From Bacteroidetes bacterium UBA7662 (lineage in GTDB: Bacteria > Bacteroidota > Bacteroidia > UBA7662), in NCBI GenBank assembly GCA_002483345.1, contig DLHS01000009.1:1-64000 (forward strand): a stretch of 64,000 nucleotides of DNA, written 5' to 3'. Below are positions 25,875-35,115 of this stretch, in pieces. The translations under genes and the position numbers were made by a program. The first letter of the stretch is position 1; every line of letters starts with the position of its first letter. The notes beneath the pieces were generated by a model. It searched no databases. It worked only from the letters and a program-made list of their open reading frames with translations, and had not been told where the DNA came from.

Positions 25875-28225
25875 TATCTGCTGCCCAATATGCGTAGAAT
25901 GGTAAGCCGCAGGTCGTCCGGATTAAATGGCTTTACCACGACTGCATCCAATCCTGCTTTAAATGCGTCACTTTCAACCTCTTTCGGCAAACTGGCCGTG
26001 AGTGCAATGATAGGCAATGATTCACCCCTGGCCCTTAGCTGGCGGGTGGCCTCGTATCCATCCATGACAGGCATGTGCAAATCCATCAGTACCAGCTGGT
26101 GTTTGTTGGCGTCCAACTGATCAATGGCCTCCTGACCATTGGTTGCCACTTCAATCTGCGCACCCCAACGCTGCAAAAAGGCTTTGGCTACCATCACATT
26201 GAGGGCGTTGTCTTCCACCAGCAGTATATTAACATCTTTCAGGGGCTTCCCTTGTTGTTCTTCCTCCAGCAAATCCTGGTTAGCGGTGGTATTCAACACA
26301 ATGTTTTCCTTGCTTTTCGCCATCCACAGGTCGAAAAAGAAACGGGAGCCTTTGTCAGGTTCACTGTCGAGCTGAAGTTTACTTCCCTGCAGTTCAAGTA
26401 TACGACGCGCGATGGAAAGTCCCAATCCTGTCCCGCCAAAACTTCTGGAGGTAGATGAATCCGCCTGGGTAAAACGTTCGAAGATCAACTGCTGTTTTTC
26501 CGGAGCGATGCCTATTCCGGTATCAATCACCTCAAAACGCAGTAAAATTCTGTTGTCTATCTCTTCTATCTTTCCTACCCGCAGCAGCACTTTGCCATGC
26601 CGGGTGAATTTGATGGCATTGTGCAGGAGGTTTACCAATACCTGACTTAACCGCGTTGGATCGGTTAGGAGCTTATATTCCTCCTTTAAGCCTAATTCCA
26701 ACTGCATCTCCAGGCTCTTTTCGTCTCCCTGAGAACGCAGTCCGAGAAAAATATTCCTGGTGAGGCCGGATACATCCACAGGTATGGCTTCAAAAGTAAT
26801 TTTACCGGCTTCGATTTTATTGTAATCCAGTATGTCGTTGACAATACTCAGCAGATTGCGGGCTGCAAAAAGCAAGACGTTCAGCTGTTCCTGCTGGTCG
26901 GCCCGGGGCTTGTCCTTCAGCAGTATGTGTGTCATGCCGATCACCGAATTCAAAGGTGTCCGTATTTCATGTGACATGGTACTCAAAAACTCCGACTTCA
27001 CCCGAAGGGCATTTTCCGCGTCTCTCCTGGCTCCATCCAGCTGTTCGGCAAAACGGTAGCTGAGTATGAGCGACTGTAAAAAGAAAAACAGAATGTAACC
27101 GAAAAAAATGACGGCCTTGTCAGGCATGATAATGCCGAAATATTGAAAATTAATCAGCAGCACCACGCACAGCACCACAGCCGTGCTCCAGAGCGCATAA
27201 CCCGACCCCAGTCGTTTGTTCCTGTAAGCCTGTATGTATACCCAAAAAGAATAAAAAGTGAAGGCGAACATCAATACCAAAAACGGATTGATTGTTTTCG
27301 TGAAAATGGAAGGTGGTGTGACAATTACCAGGGCTGAAAGTGCAATGTTGAACCCTACCATCACCCGCATGATGGCTGTATTGGTTTCAACCGGATACAA
27401 CCGCAGGGTGTAAAAGCAGAAAAAAGTAACGCTGGCAAACAAGCTGAAATATTCCAGACGTACGGCAATGTGCCAGCTAAGATCCGGTAAAAGCTGGTGG
27501 AGGACATAATTATGGGTTCCTACAATGCGGTAAGCGTACGTCAGGCAAAAAAGGGCGAAGAACAAAATCACTTTGTCATGCCTGCCAAAGCTGTACAGCC
27601 CCAGAAAGAAGAGCCCGCCCATCAGCAGGCAGCCAAACAAAACAAGATCGAAAGCATTGTCAAGGCGGCGATTGCTCAGCAGGGTTTCCAGCTGACCGAT
27701 AGCAACCGGCTTATAAGGCCCCCCCTTGGAATGCCAGTAATTGGCAACATGCAAAACAAGGTGTACGCTGTCCAGACCGGCCGGAATGGCCAGGATTTTC
27801 CGCTCCCAGCGGGGTACTGCTCTTTCCGGTATACTATCAGGACTTCCATTTGCACCCAGTAAGCGGCCGTTGAGATATACCCGGTAGGCCGTATACACAT
27901 CGGGCATGTCAATGGCGAGATTGCCGCTGTTTTCCGGAAGCAGCAGGGTAAGACTGTAACTCGCGTAACCAACCGCCGGTAACACCTTCCCTTCGTATTT
28001 CAATTCGTTCCAGCGTACCGGAAAAGCAGCAAACTGCAGGTCGCTGTAAACAGAATCCGGGGCAATGAGTTGTTTCCAGTAGAATCCCCAATCACCTTTG
28101 AGAATTACTTTCTGATCCGAAAAATCATGGTGGCGTAAATCTGCGACCCCTTGTCTGACCACTCCCGCAGCGTTTGCCTGACAGGAAAAAAAACAAAGCA
28201 GACTTACCCAGAACAAGCGGGACAT
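25874..28225 (-). CDS. Hybrid histidine kinase with 7TMR-DISM sensor
   Basis: A 783-aa sensor from ATG 28225, which starts a signal peptide ending CQANA (a start 7 codons upstream also exists). The periplasmic part (about 30-165) has the jelly-roll DISMED2 look (SYSLTLLLPENSGNLAIDM, VYLNGRLLGANG) found in carbohydrate-sensing proteins. Seven membrane helices follow (about 175-375). HisKA has MSHEIRTPLNSVIG (His near 417), HATPase has NLLHNAIKF and GTGLGLSIARR, and the C-terminal receiver has its Asp in VLMDLHMPVMDG. No output regulator is adjacent, so the receiver may act through a phosphorelay. It heads an overlapping four-gene operon with a barrel, a peptidase and a helical-repeat protein. 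Confidence 0.88.
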   Translation of the reverse strand: MSRLFWVSLLCFFSCQANAAGVVRQGVADLRHHDFSDQKVILKGDWGFYWKQLIAPDSVYSDLQFAAFPVRWNELKYEGKVLPAVGYASYSLTLLLPENSGNLAIDMPDVYTAYRVYLNGRLLGANGSPDSIPERAVPRWERKILAIPAGLDSVHLVLHVANYWHSKGGPYKPVAIGQLETLLSNRRLDNAFDLVLFGCLLMGGLFFLGLYSFGRHDKVILFFALFCLTYAYRIVGTHNYVLHQLLPDLSWHIAVRLEYFSLFASVTFFCFYTLRLYPVETNTAIMRVMVGFNIALSALVIVTPPSIFTKTINPFLVLMFAFTFYSFWVYIQAYRNKRLGSGYALWSTAVVLCVVLLINFQYFGIIMPDKAVIFFGYILFFFLQSLILSYRFAEQLDGARRDAENALRVKSEFLSTMSHEIRTPLNSVIGMTHILLKDKPRADQQEQLNVLLFAARNLLSIVNDILDYNKIEAGKITFEAIPVDVSGLTRNIFLGLRSQGDEKSLEMQLELGLKEEYKLLTDPTRLSQVLVNLLHNAIKFTRHGKVLLRVGKIEEIDNRILLRFEVIDTGIGIAPEKQQLIFERFTQADSSTSRSFGGTGLGLSIARRILELQGSKLQLDSEPDKGSRFFFDLWMAKSKENIVLNTTANQDLLEEEQQGKPLKDVNILLVEDNALNVMVAKAFLQRWGAQIEVATNGQEAIDQLDANKHQLVLMDLHMPVMDGYEATRQLRARGESLPIIALTASLPKEVESDAFKAGLDAVVVKPFNPDDLRLTILRILGSR

Positions 28226-28358
28226 ACCTTTAAAATCAGTCACCATTTAACAAAAGGAAGTGGCCATTGTCTGAGCGTATATTAAGGTTATAGGTCTGCA
28301 GTCAAACCCTGAAAAAAGTTTGGTTGCTACACGAAACTACGGGGTAAGTAGCCACCGG

Positions 28359-28838
28359 CTAAGGCAGCGGGTCACCTACGGCAACTGCACAATCATGGCC
28401 TGGCTGACCATGGGCAGGGTTGAGTCTTTTTCCGCCACTGTTTTGCTGTGCCGGAACGGCTTCTGGTTTTTCAAGTCCTTTCAGATTTTGTTCTGCCGCA
28501 TTCTGAGCAGATGATGGCGGAACGACCATTGTGCTTATCTCATTTTGCGCAGGTTTTTGGGCTGTCGAGTTCAGCGGAGAGCCTACCGGTATGTCACATC
28601 TGTGACCCGGCTGGCCATGCTCAGGATTCATCCCGCTGGCAGCAACGGCGGCGGCAGGTGCCGGAGCCGCGTTACCGGCTGCTTGCTGAGGCATTTCAAA
28701 AGGAACATCGTTGGTTTGATTTGACTGAGGAGCGCCGATCGCAGGAGCAGGGCGGTAGGTATTTGGGGCCTTTCCGGTACAGCCCGACACGACCGCAGTG
28801 GCTGTTACCAGCAAAAGGGCAGGGACGAATAAGTTCAT
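28359..28838 (-). CDS. Lipoprotein with two HGQPGHxC motifs
   Basis: A 159-aa lipoprotein (signal ending VVSGC) that is Pro/Ala/Gln-rich and probably disordered, except for two copies of a 19-residue motif at 71-89 and 140-158: NP-x-HGQPGH-x-C-x-(I/V)-x-VG-x-PL. Each copy contributes two His and one Cys. The second copy ends the protein. Similar NPxHGxPGHRC tails occur in other Bacteroidota lipoproteins as far as I recall, without a known function; metal or haem binding is a reasonable guess. It is 133 nt upstream of the hybrid kinase gene on the same strand, and may or may not be in that operon. Confidence 0.65.
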   Translation of the reverse strand: MNLFVPALLLVTATAVVSGCTGKAPNTYRPAPAIGAPQSNQTNDVPFEMPQQAAGNAAPAPAAAVAASGMNPEHGQPGHRCDIPVGSPLNSTAQKPAQNEISTMVVPPSSAQNAAEQNLKGLEKPEAVPAQQNSGGKRLNPAHGQPGHDCAVAVGDPLP

Positions 28839-28931
28839 GGCAATTGTTTCGAGCTAACAAGTTAAGACTTTCCCGACAGAAAAGGCCTTAAAACCTGCTT
28901 AAGCTTTGTTCAGTTTATTGTCAAATGAATC

Positions 28932-30413
28932 TCAGAGGCTTTTCCTGTCTACCTTGCCCGTAGCTGTTTTGGGGATTTCTGCCACAAGCTCAAAGTGTTT
29001 GGGCACCTTAAACTTAGCCATCCCTCCTATGCAAAAGCCCTTGAGTTCGTCGGTCGTAATTTTTTGTCCCGGACGGAGAACTACGAAGGCCTTGCCGGTT
29101 TCTCCCCATTTTTCATCGGGCACCCCTACAACCACTACCTCACTGACTGCCGGATGGGTTAGCAGGTATTTTTCAATTTCTGCCGGGTAAATATTCTCCC
29201 CGCCACTGATGAACATATTTTTGATACGATCGACCACATACAGATACCCTTCCGCATCTCTCCGAAGCATATCGCCTGTATGAAACCAGCCATCGACTAT
29301 GGTTTTGGACGTGGCTTCCGGGTGTCGCCAATAACCAGGTGTAACCACATCTCCCTTCAGGCAGAACTCGCCGATACCTTCTCCCCTTACCTCCTGCCCT
29401 TTTTCATCCACCAGTTTTGTTTCCAGATAAAAATTCGGGAAGCCGATAGATCCTATTTTCCGGATCGCATCTTCATGTTGGAGAGAGGTCACATTGGGTC
29501 CCACTTCTGTAAGCCCGTAACCCTGCCGGATGGGCACCCCTTTCTGTTTCCAGTTTTCGATTACAGGTATAGGCAGGGCCTCTCCCCCGACAATAAAATA
29601 ACGCAGCGCGGAAAGGTTTACCTGATCAAAAGCCTTGGTCTCCGCCATGAGCCTGATCATGGTTGGCACGACCATAAACAAGCTGATTTTTTCACTTTCG
29701 AGTAATTCCATCACCTTTTCTGCTTCGAATTGGGCCATCAGTACAACCGTGGCCCCAAAATGCAAAAAGGGAGTGGTAAGTACATTCCAGCCACCGGTAT
29801 GAAAAGGCGGCATGCACATCAGGGTACGGTCGGCACCGGTTACCTGCAACCGCAGGGCGGTGTTCAGGCTGTTCCATACCAGCATTTTATGGGTATACAA
29901 GGCCCCTTTGGGGAAACCCGTGGTGCCACTGGTGTATAGAATGAATACCGGATCATCTTCATGCAAAACTGCTACCGTGTAGACATCCGGATATGCCTCT
30001 TCGGTTGCAATGTGATTTATCTGTGCCACGGTTCTTTGGGGAATACCTGCCGAAAGCGGCGCATCGTCGAGGGTGGTCTCAAATTTCGGAGAGAAAATGA
30101 TGAGGGCCGGATCGGCATCTCCCAGCAGATAATCTATTTCACGGGGAGCCAGTCGGTAGTTGAGCGGAACAAGTATAATTCCCGTTTTTTGAGCAGCACA
30201 GAAGAGCATCAGATATTCGGCACAAAATTCTGCCAGAACCACCACCCGGTCTCCTTTCTGAAGTCCCTGGGCCGCAAACATATGAGCCAGTCTGGCTGCT
30301 GCGGCATCAAGCTCCTGATAGGTAAGTTCTCTCCCGGTTTGAGCTTCCTTTACAGCGATCTGACCTGGTGTATACTTACGCCAGCGTGCCGACCAGTCGA
30401 ATTCGGTAATCAT
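28932..30413 (-). CDS. Acyl-CoA ligase (AMP-binding)
   Basis: A 493-aa adenylate-forming enzyme that activates a carboxylic acid with ATP and CoA. The phosphate loop FILYTSGTTGFPKGALYT, the GYGLTEVGP motif, the WFHTGD-RR hinge region and the C-terminal catalytic Lys in KTATGKVDRKSL are all intact. The size and motifs fit medium/long-chain fatty-acid or aryl CoA ligases. It overlaps the symporter gene by 4 nt and is last in a five-gene operon with FabG-like, KASIII-like and hydrolase genes. The natural acid is unknown. Confidence 0.88.
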   Translation of the reverse strand: MITEFDWSARWRKYTPGQIAVKEAQTGRELTYQELDAAAARLAHMFAAQGLQKGDRVVVLAEFCAEYLMLFCAAQKTGIILVPLNYRLAPREIDYLLGDADPALIIFSPKFETTLDDAPLSAGIPQRTVAQINHIATEEAYPDVYTVAVLHEDDPVFILYTSGTTGFPKGALYTHKMLVWNSLNTALRLQVTGADRTLMCMPPFHTGGWNVLTTPFLHFGATVVLMAQFEAEKVMELLESEKISLFMVVPTMIRLMAETKAFDQVNLSALRYFIVGGEALPIPVIENWKQKGVPIRQGYGLTEVGPNVTSLQHEDAIRKIGSIGFPNFYLETKLVDEKGQEVRGEGIGEFCLKGDVVTPGYWRHPEATSKTIVDGWFHTGDMLRRDAEGYLYVVDRIKNMFISGGENIYPAEIEKYLLTHPAVSEVVVVGVPDEKWGETGKAFVVLRPGQKITTDELKGFCIGGMAKFKVPKHFELVAEIPKTATGKVDRKSL

Positions 30414-31888
30414 GACTTTTTATCTTTTTTCAAAAGGTACAAAATGCCACCGGTCAACAGGCTGGCAGTGATGGCCAAAGATGCCGGAATAGCAGGGTTT
30501 TTTACTGCTGCCTGCATCCAGGGGGTTAGTTCAGCGTAGTACACAACAAAATGCACCACCAACGCCATGACCGATGCCGGCGCCACCACCCGCAGACCGG
30601 CCTGGGGTAAAAACATGCCAAACAAAACGGGCACAAAGGCAGCTGCGAAATAGGCATACACCCCGTTTTGCGCAAAAATTGCCACACTCAGGTTAGGTGC
30701 AACCAACTGCTGGTAGCTGAAATAACCACTGACTGCTGCCAGCAGGATGATTACAAGGCGATTAAGTTGCATTCGTTTTTTATCGGCCAGTCCGCGTACG
30801 CCTGATGAAAGCGGGGGCAACAAATCATTCGTAATGGTGGTACTCAGCGACTGAATAAGCCCTTCAAGGGTGGAGATACCTGCTGAAATAAGCCCCAATA
30901 CCACCACCAGGCCTATCCAAACAGGAAATTCCTGTACAACGTAGGCTGACAAAATAGCATCTGTCCGGATTGCCATTCCACCCATCTGTAAATCAGGAAA
31001 CTGCAAGCGGGCGTACAAACCTGTGAAGACAACGGAAAAAAAGATGAGCTCAACGAGGACTGCCACCGTCAGAAAACGGTTTACATCCTTTTCATCTTTC
31101 AGCAAAAGGGCTTTGGTAATGATGTGCGGCTGGCAAACGATGGCGATACCTATCATAAACTGGGCAAAGCCTATCTCAAACCAATCCCGGAACAATAAAC
31201 TGCCCGGATTGGTGACCTCCACCAATACCGGATCGATGGCTTTCAGCTTGGCTATAAAACCATGCACGCCGGCACTGAAATGCTCATAACCCGACCCAAG
31301 CAAAAGAAAGGCCACTATCAGCATGAGTATTGCCTGTATCATATTGGTATAGACCATAGAATTGGCACCGCCAAACATCATATACCCGAATACAAAAACA
31401 ATGATGCCAAGCAGTACCCAGGACGGGTCGGCATCAAGCGCCTGTGATAATATCTGGGTTAAACCAACATGAATGAGTACAATAAAAGTGATGAGCAACA
31501 AAGCCAGAAAAGCAAAAAACAAGCCGTAACCCTGACTTTTGTACCGGCTGCTCATCCATTGCGCCAGACTCAGGGCCTTTACCGTATGGCCATATCGCCT
31601 GAACCCTTTGCTGAGTATTACGAGAGAACTCAGCGCTGCCACCGGCATAACAATGCCATAACTGATTACGCCACTGAGGCCATACATGGCAATAAAACCC
31701 GGATTGATGATAAAGGTAGCTGCACTTGTCATACTCGCCGCAAGTGCCAGACCGACGGCAACCGGTGAAAAATGCCGGCTGCCTACCGCATAATCTGACA
31801 GGCTTTTGATGCGCAGGGCTGCCCGTACAACTATCCAAAGCGTTACGGCCATATAGACCAGCAAGAGTATCCAGGTGGCTGTTACCAT
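30410..31888 (-). CDS. Sodium:solute symporter (SSS family)
   Basis: A 492-aa integral membrane protein with about 13 hydrophobic helices. Features of SSS transporters include the early GSRHFSPVAVGLALAASMTSAATFI with the SAATF sodium-site serine/threonines, and the ISAGISTLEGLIQSLS segment later on. Such carriers import sugars, amino acids, acetate, pantothenate or other acids with Na+. Its place in a tight operon with an acyl-CoA ligase suggests uptake of a carboxylic acid that is then activated (inference). Confidence 0.88.
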   Translation of the reverse strand: MVTATWILLLVYMAVTLWIVVRAALRIKSLSDYAVGSRHFSPVAVGLALAASMTSAATFIINPGFIAMYGLSGVISYGIVMPVAALSSLVILSKGFRRYGHTVKALSLAQWMSSRYKSQGYGLFFAFLALLLITFIVLIHVGLTQILSQALDADPSWVLLGIIVFVFGYMMFGGANSMVYTNMIQAILMLIVAFLLLGSGYEHFSAGVHGFIAKLKAIDPVLVEVTNPGSLLFRDWFEIGFAQFMIGIAIVCQPHIITKALLLKDEKDVNRFLTVAVLVELIFFSVVFTGLYARLQFPDLQMGGMAIRTDAILSAYVVQEFPVWIGLVVVLGLISAGISTLEGLIQSLSTTITNDLLPPLSSGVRGLADKKRMQLNRLVIILLAAVSGYFSYQQLVAPNLSVAIFAQNGVYAYFAAAFVPVLFGMFLPQAGLRVVAPASVMALVVHFVVYYAELTPWMQAAVKNPAIPASLAITASLLTGGILYLLKKDKKS

Positions 31889-31894
31889 GCTGCT

Positions 31895-32929
31895 TTAGCT
31901 TAGAAAAGTGTGGAAATGATTCAGAAACTCCGCTGGCTTTTCAATAAAAGGGCTGTGTCCGGTGTCTTCCATCACAACTTCCCTGTAGCTGCCGCCATTT
32001 TTAACCAGTTCGTTCAGTACATGACGGGTCTGACTCACCATGGGTTGCGGCGGATAAATGCTCTCGCCGGGATAACCCGGTATATACCCCAGCTTGCCCA
32101 GGGTTCCGAAGTCAAATAGGCTGTTATCACTCACAATGAGGTCGTCGGAACCACGTACCCACAACACAGGTACCCTGATTGCCTTTTGAACAAAATCAGT
32201 CACCGCATTACCGATGTATTTGGGCGAAGAGGCGTTGATAGGTCCCCATTGGCCGGGTGCCACAAAGGGATAATTTTCGGAAGTCACAAAGTCACCCGGA
32301 TAACGATCGGGGCCAATTTTTTCAGTAAGCAAACTCTCCAGCAATTCTTCTTCCCAGTGCGGTACAAAAGGAGGTTTCCAGTAATAACTGTTCATTACCA
32401 CCCGCGGGCTTGCCTGCGGATGGTCGCTGCTTTTATCTCCGGCAGCAATCAGTCTGGCAAATTCTGCATTGACAATACCACCGCCTGAACCGGCGTAATC
32501 AGGAAAACAAGGAGTACCTATGACATCCTTCGTCCCGCCAAATCCATACGGTGAAGCCGGATTGACAACCGTAGCAGTGTAAAACCGCTCGGGGGCTGTC
32601 GCCAGCAGCGACCAGATAATACCACCTCCCAACGAATGTCCTATCACATGGCATTTTTCAACGCCATAATGATCCAACAACACCAACAGATCTGCCACAA
32701 AGTCACCAAATCCCAGGCTTCCGTCGATGCGCTTGTCTTCGGTATGGCCATAGCCCCTTAAATCAGGTGCCAGGCAGAAATAGTCTGCCGACAATGTTTC
32801 ACCTATCTCCTGCCAGAAAACAGAAGAGGACGCATTGCCGTGAATAAACAAAACAGCAGGGGTATCCGGTTGCCCGGCGACCAGCACATGTTGCTGCAAT
32901 CTTTTGGTAGCTATGGTGGCGGGTGTCAT
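31895..32929 (-). CDS. Alpha/beta hydrolase in the acyl operon
   Basis: A soluble 344-aa hydrolase from ATG 32929; the open frame extends to 33001 inside the preceding gene, but the alpha/beta fold begins after the chosen start. The motifs are LFIHGNASSSVFW, the nucleophile elbow IGHSLGGGI, an acidic region WVRGSDDLIVSD and the histidine EDTGHSPFIEKP. The long cap between strands 6 and 7 contains several Trp and Pro residues. It lies between the KASIII-like and symporter genes with 40 and 6 nt gaps. It may be a thioesterase or lactone hydrolase for the pathway (inference). Confidence 0.82.
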   Translation of the reverse strand: MTPATIATKRLQQHVLVAGQPDTPAVLFIHGNASSSVFWQEIGETLSADYFCLAPDLRGYGHTEDKRIDGSLGFGDFVADLLVLLDHYGVEKCHVIGHSLGGGIIWSLLATAPERFYTATVVNPASPYGFGGTKDVIGTPCFPDYAGSGGGIVNAEFARLIAAGDKSSDHPQASPRVVMNSYYWKPPFVPHWEEELLESLLTEKIGPDRYPGDFVTSENYPFVAPGQWGPINASSPKYIGNAVTDFVQKAIRVPVLWVRGSDDLIVSDNSLFDFGTLGKLGYIPGYPGESIYPPQPMVSQTRHVLNELVKNGGSYREVVMEDTGHSPFIEKPAEFLNHFHTFLS

Positions 32930-32969
32930 GGTAGTTGTTTTAGCGTATAGTTCCGGGAGATAACATGCT

Positions 32970-33959
32970 TCAAAAACGAAAAGCTGCAGCAGCAAAGGCA
33001 AGTCCGCCGCCGCTACCTATGAGAAAGATAAGGTCTCCCTGTTGAATAGTTCCTTTACGCGCTGCGATATCGAGTGCCATGGGTATGGCGGCAGAACCCG
33101 TATAGCCATGTTTTTGCATGATATAGGTAGCCCTGTCGTGTGGCAGACCCAAAATATCGAGTGTGGCCCAGATGCTGTTGATGTTAATCTGGGTAATGAA
33201 GAAGTGGTTTATTTCTTCGGGGCCTACCCCAATCCGGTTGCAGAGCGACAGTGTCATCTCACTCCAGTAGGTAGGATTGAGTTCTTTGGGGAATTTGTGA
33301 ACGAACTTCAGCAGTTGGTCTTGTTGGGCCACTACAGATTCCGTGACGGGCTGTTTGGTTCCCCCGGCGTATATACCCATCCAGCTGGCATACTGACCCT
33401 CGGTACGAAGTTCGCTGGCCAGAAAACCGCGATTTGTATTTGTCTGCGCACTTACCACCACTGCCCCCGCGCCATCCGCGAAGAGTGTGACGGTTTTTTT
33501 ATCGTGCAGATTGAGGTATTTACTCATAGCATAAGCTCCTACCACCAATACGTGCTGATAGCGGTTGTCGGCGATGATGTATTTGGAGGCCACATCGAGG
33601 GCTGTTACAAATCCGGCGCACGCTGAGTTCAGGTCGAAGGTACCCGCCTTTCGGGCGCCAAGGCGGTCCTGAAGCACTGCCGCGGTAGCGGGAGAGATGT
33701 ATTCAGGGGTGTCGGTAGCTACTATTACAAGATCGAGGTCGGTGGCCTTTATACCGGCAGCTTCAAGTGCTCTGCCGGCTGCCGCTTCACACAAATCTGC
33801 CGTTGACTCGTCAGCCGCACACCAGCGTCTTTCCTCTATGTGTACATTTTGTCGCAGCCAGGTATCGACATCTTCGCCCAGCAAATCGTTGAAATATTGG
33901 TTGGTGACTATCCTTTCGGGCACATAGTGACCGGTACCGGTGATGACAGCTTTGCGCAT
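32970..33959 (-). CDS. KASIII (FabH)-like condensing enzyme lacking the His/Asn pair
   Basis: A thiolase-fold protein of 329 aa, aligned end to end with FabH. The nucleophile C114 is kept in NSACAGFV, and the final GSGGGLAFAAAAFRF matches the FabH C-terminus. The other two residues of the Cys-His-Asn triad are changed: the position of the HQAN histidine is T256 (FFITQIN), and the GNTS asparagine is Y286 (HGYTGSA). Classical decarboxylating condensation needs both, so the enzyme may transfer acyl groups or condense differently. I believe this HGYTGSA subfamily exists in other bacteria, but its reaction is not known to me. It follows the FabG-like gene by 7 nt in the acyl operon; no acyl carrier protein is nearby. 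Confidence 0.8.
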   Translation of the reverse strand: MRKAVITGTGHYVPERIVTNQYFNDLLGEDVDTWLRQNVHIEERRWCAADESTADLCEAAAGRALEAAGIKATDLDLVIVATDTPEYISPATAAVLQDRLGARKAGTFDLNSACAGFVTALDVASKYIIADNRYQHVLVVGAYAMSKYLNLHDKKTVTLFADGAGAVVVSAQTNTNRGFLASELRTEGQYASWMGIYAGGTKQPVTESVVAQQDQLLKFVHKFPKELNPTYWSEMTLSLCNRIGVGPEEINHFFITQININSIWATLDILGLPHDRATYIMQKHGYTGSAAIPMALDIAARKGTIQQGDLIFLIGSGGGLAFAAAAFRF

Positions 33960-33966
33960 ACTTAAA

Positions 33967-34710
33967 TCAAAGGCTTAAAGCGCCATCCACACTGATGCAG
34001 GTACCGCTGATGTAAGAGGCTTCGTCGGAAGCCAGGAAACAATAAATATTGGCGATGTCTTCCGGGGTACCGAGACGGTTCAGCGGTGTTTTGGATTTCA
34101 TCATTTCAATCACCTTTTCCGGCATCGCGGCAACCATATCCGTGGCGATAAATCCGGGTGCGACGGCATTTACCAGAATGCCCTTTTTGCCAAACTCCCT
34201 GGCCCAGGTTTTGGTCATGCCGATCACGCCTGCCTTGGTGGCTACATAGTTGGTCTGACCGAAATTACCGTATAAACCAACCACCGAAGAGGTATTGATA
34301 ATTCGGCCATAACCCTTCTCCACCATAAAAGGTGTGATAGCCTTGGCACAGTTAAATACTCCGGTGAGGTTAACATCGATTACCTGCTGCCATTGTTCAG
34401 CTGTCATTTTAGCCAGGGTGGCATCACGGGTAATGCCGGCATTGTTTATCAGTATATCGATTTGACCGTATTTTTCAACAACTGCGGCAGCGGCAGCTTC
34501 AACAGCCGCCAGTTGTGTGGTATTGACCTCCATAAAATCATGTCCCGGACTTATTTTTTCCGCTTCGGCAAGGGTTTCCTTTCCTTTTTCGGTTTGTAAA
34601 TCCCAGATAACTACACGGGCCCCTTCCTGCGCGAACTTCAGTACCGCAGCTTTCCCGATACCGCTGGCCCCGCCTGTAATGACTGCCACTCTTCCACTCA
34701 ATCGATTCAT
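33967..34710 (-). CDS. FabG-like short-chain dehydrogenase/reductase
   Basis: A 247-aa classical SDR; the start ATG 34710 gives MNRLSGRVAVITGG, and the open frame upstream to 34842 is non-conserved. The cofactor motif TGGASGIG, the NNAGITRD motif, the catalytic Ser-Tyr-Lys (NTSSVVGLYGNFGQTNYVATKAG) and the C-terminal CISVDGALSL are intact. FabG/PhaB-type enzymes reduce 3-oxoacyl-ACP or 3-oxoacyl-CoA with NADPH. It is the first gene of the five-gene acyl operon, so it should act on a 3-oxoacyl product or substrate of that pathway. Confidence 0.88.
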   Translation of the reverse strand: MNRLSGRVAVITGGASGIGKAAVLKFAQEGARVVIWDLQTEKGKETLAEAEKISPGHDFMEVNTTQLAAVEAAAAAVVEKYGQIDILINNAGITRDATLAKMTAEQWQQVIDVNLTGVFNCAKAITPFMVEKGYGRIINTSSVVGLYGNFGQTNYVATKAGVIGMTKTWAREFGKKGILVNAVAPGFIATDMVAAMPEKVIEMMKSKTPLNRLGTPEDIANIYCFLASDEASYISGTCISVDGALSL

Positions 34711-35115
34711 TTTTTCCGCTTTTACTTGCTCCCTCAAGTTACAGTAAGGGTACAGCTTGTTGTTTTCGGGAAGCGTTAAGTTAAAGGCCGACTTATAGTA
34801 TAAAATGCATACAGAATCAATTAAAAAGCTGTAATACAGCAATTTGAGTCATTTTTTACAATATCCGACCCTTTTCATCCGAAAACAGCCTGTGCTTTCC
34901 GGATAATCCCACCAGGTGTATGATTGCTAAAAAAAATCTGCCCCCGAAAAACAGTCATATTTCAATCAGAAGGCAATGCATGGCCATTTTAACATTTCAT
35001 TTGAAGAAGTTAACCGACCCTTAACGGAAGTCCGTGCAACCTCTGCGCAACTTTGTGCGTCTGATAAAATGTAACCCAACTTACAAGACCCAACCAGACC
35101 CTAAGTACCCACGCC
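34711..35115. other. Gene-free divergent spacer
   Basis: About 400 nt between the FabG-like gene (-) and a small secreted protein (+). It must hold promoters in both directions, but I see no exact TAnnTTTG with a -33 partner on either strand. No credible ORF, repeat or RNA structure is apparent. Confidence 0.6.

Noticed and set aside
28932..34710. The acyl operon as a canonical OleABCD olefin locus.
   Set aside because: The condensing enzyme lacks the OleA-type His and Asn, the reductase is FabG-like rather than an extended OleD, and a symporter is included.
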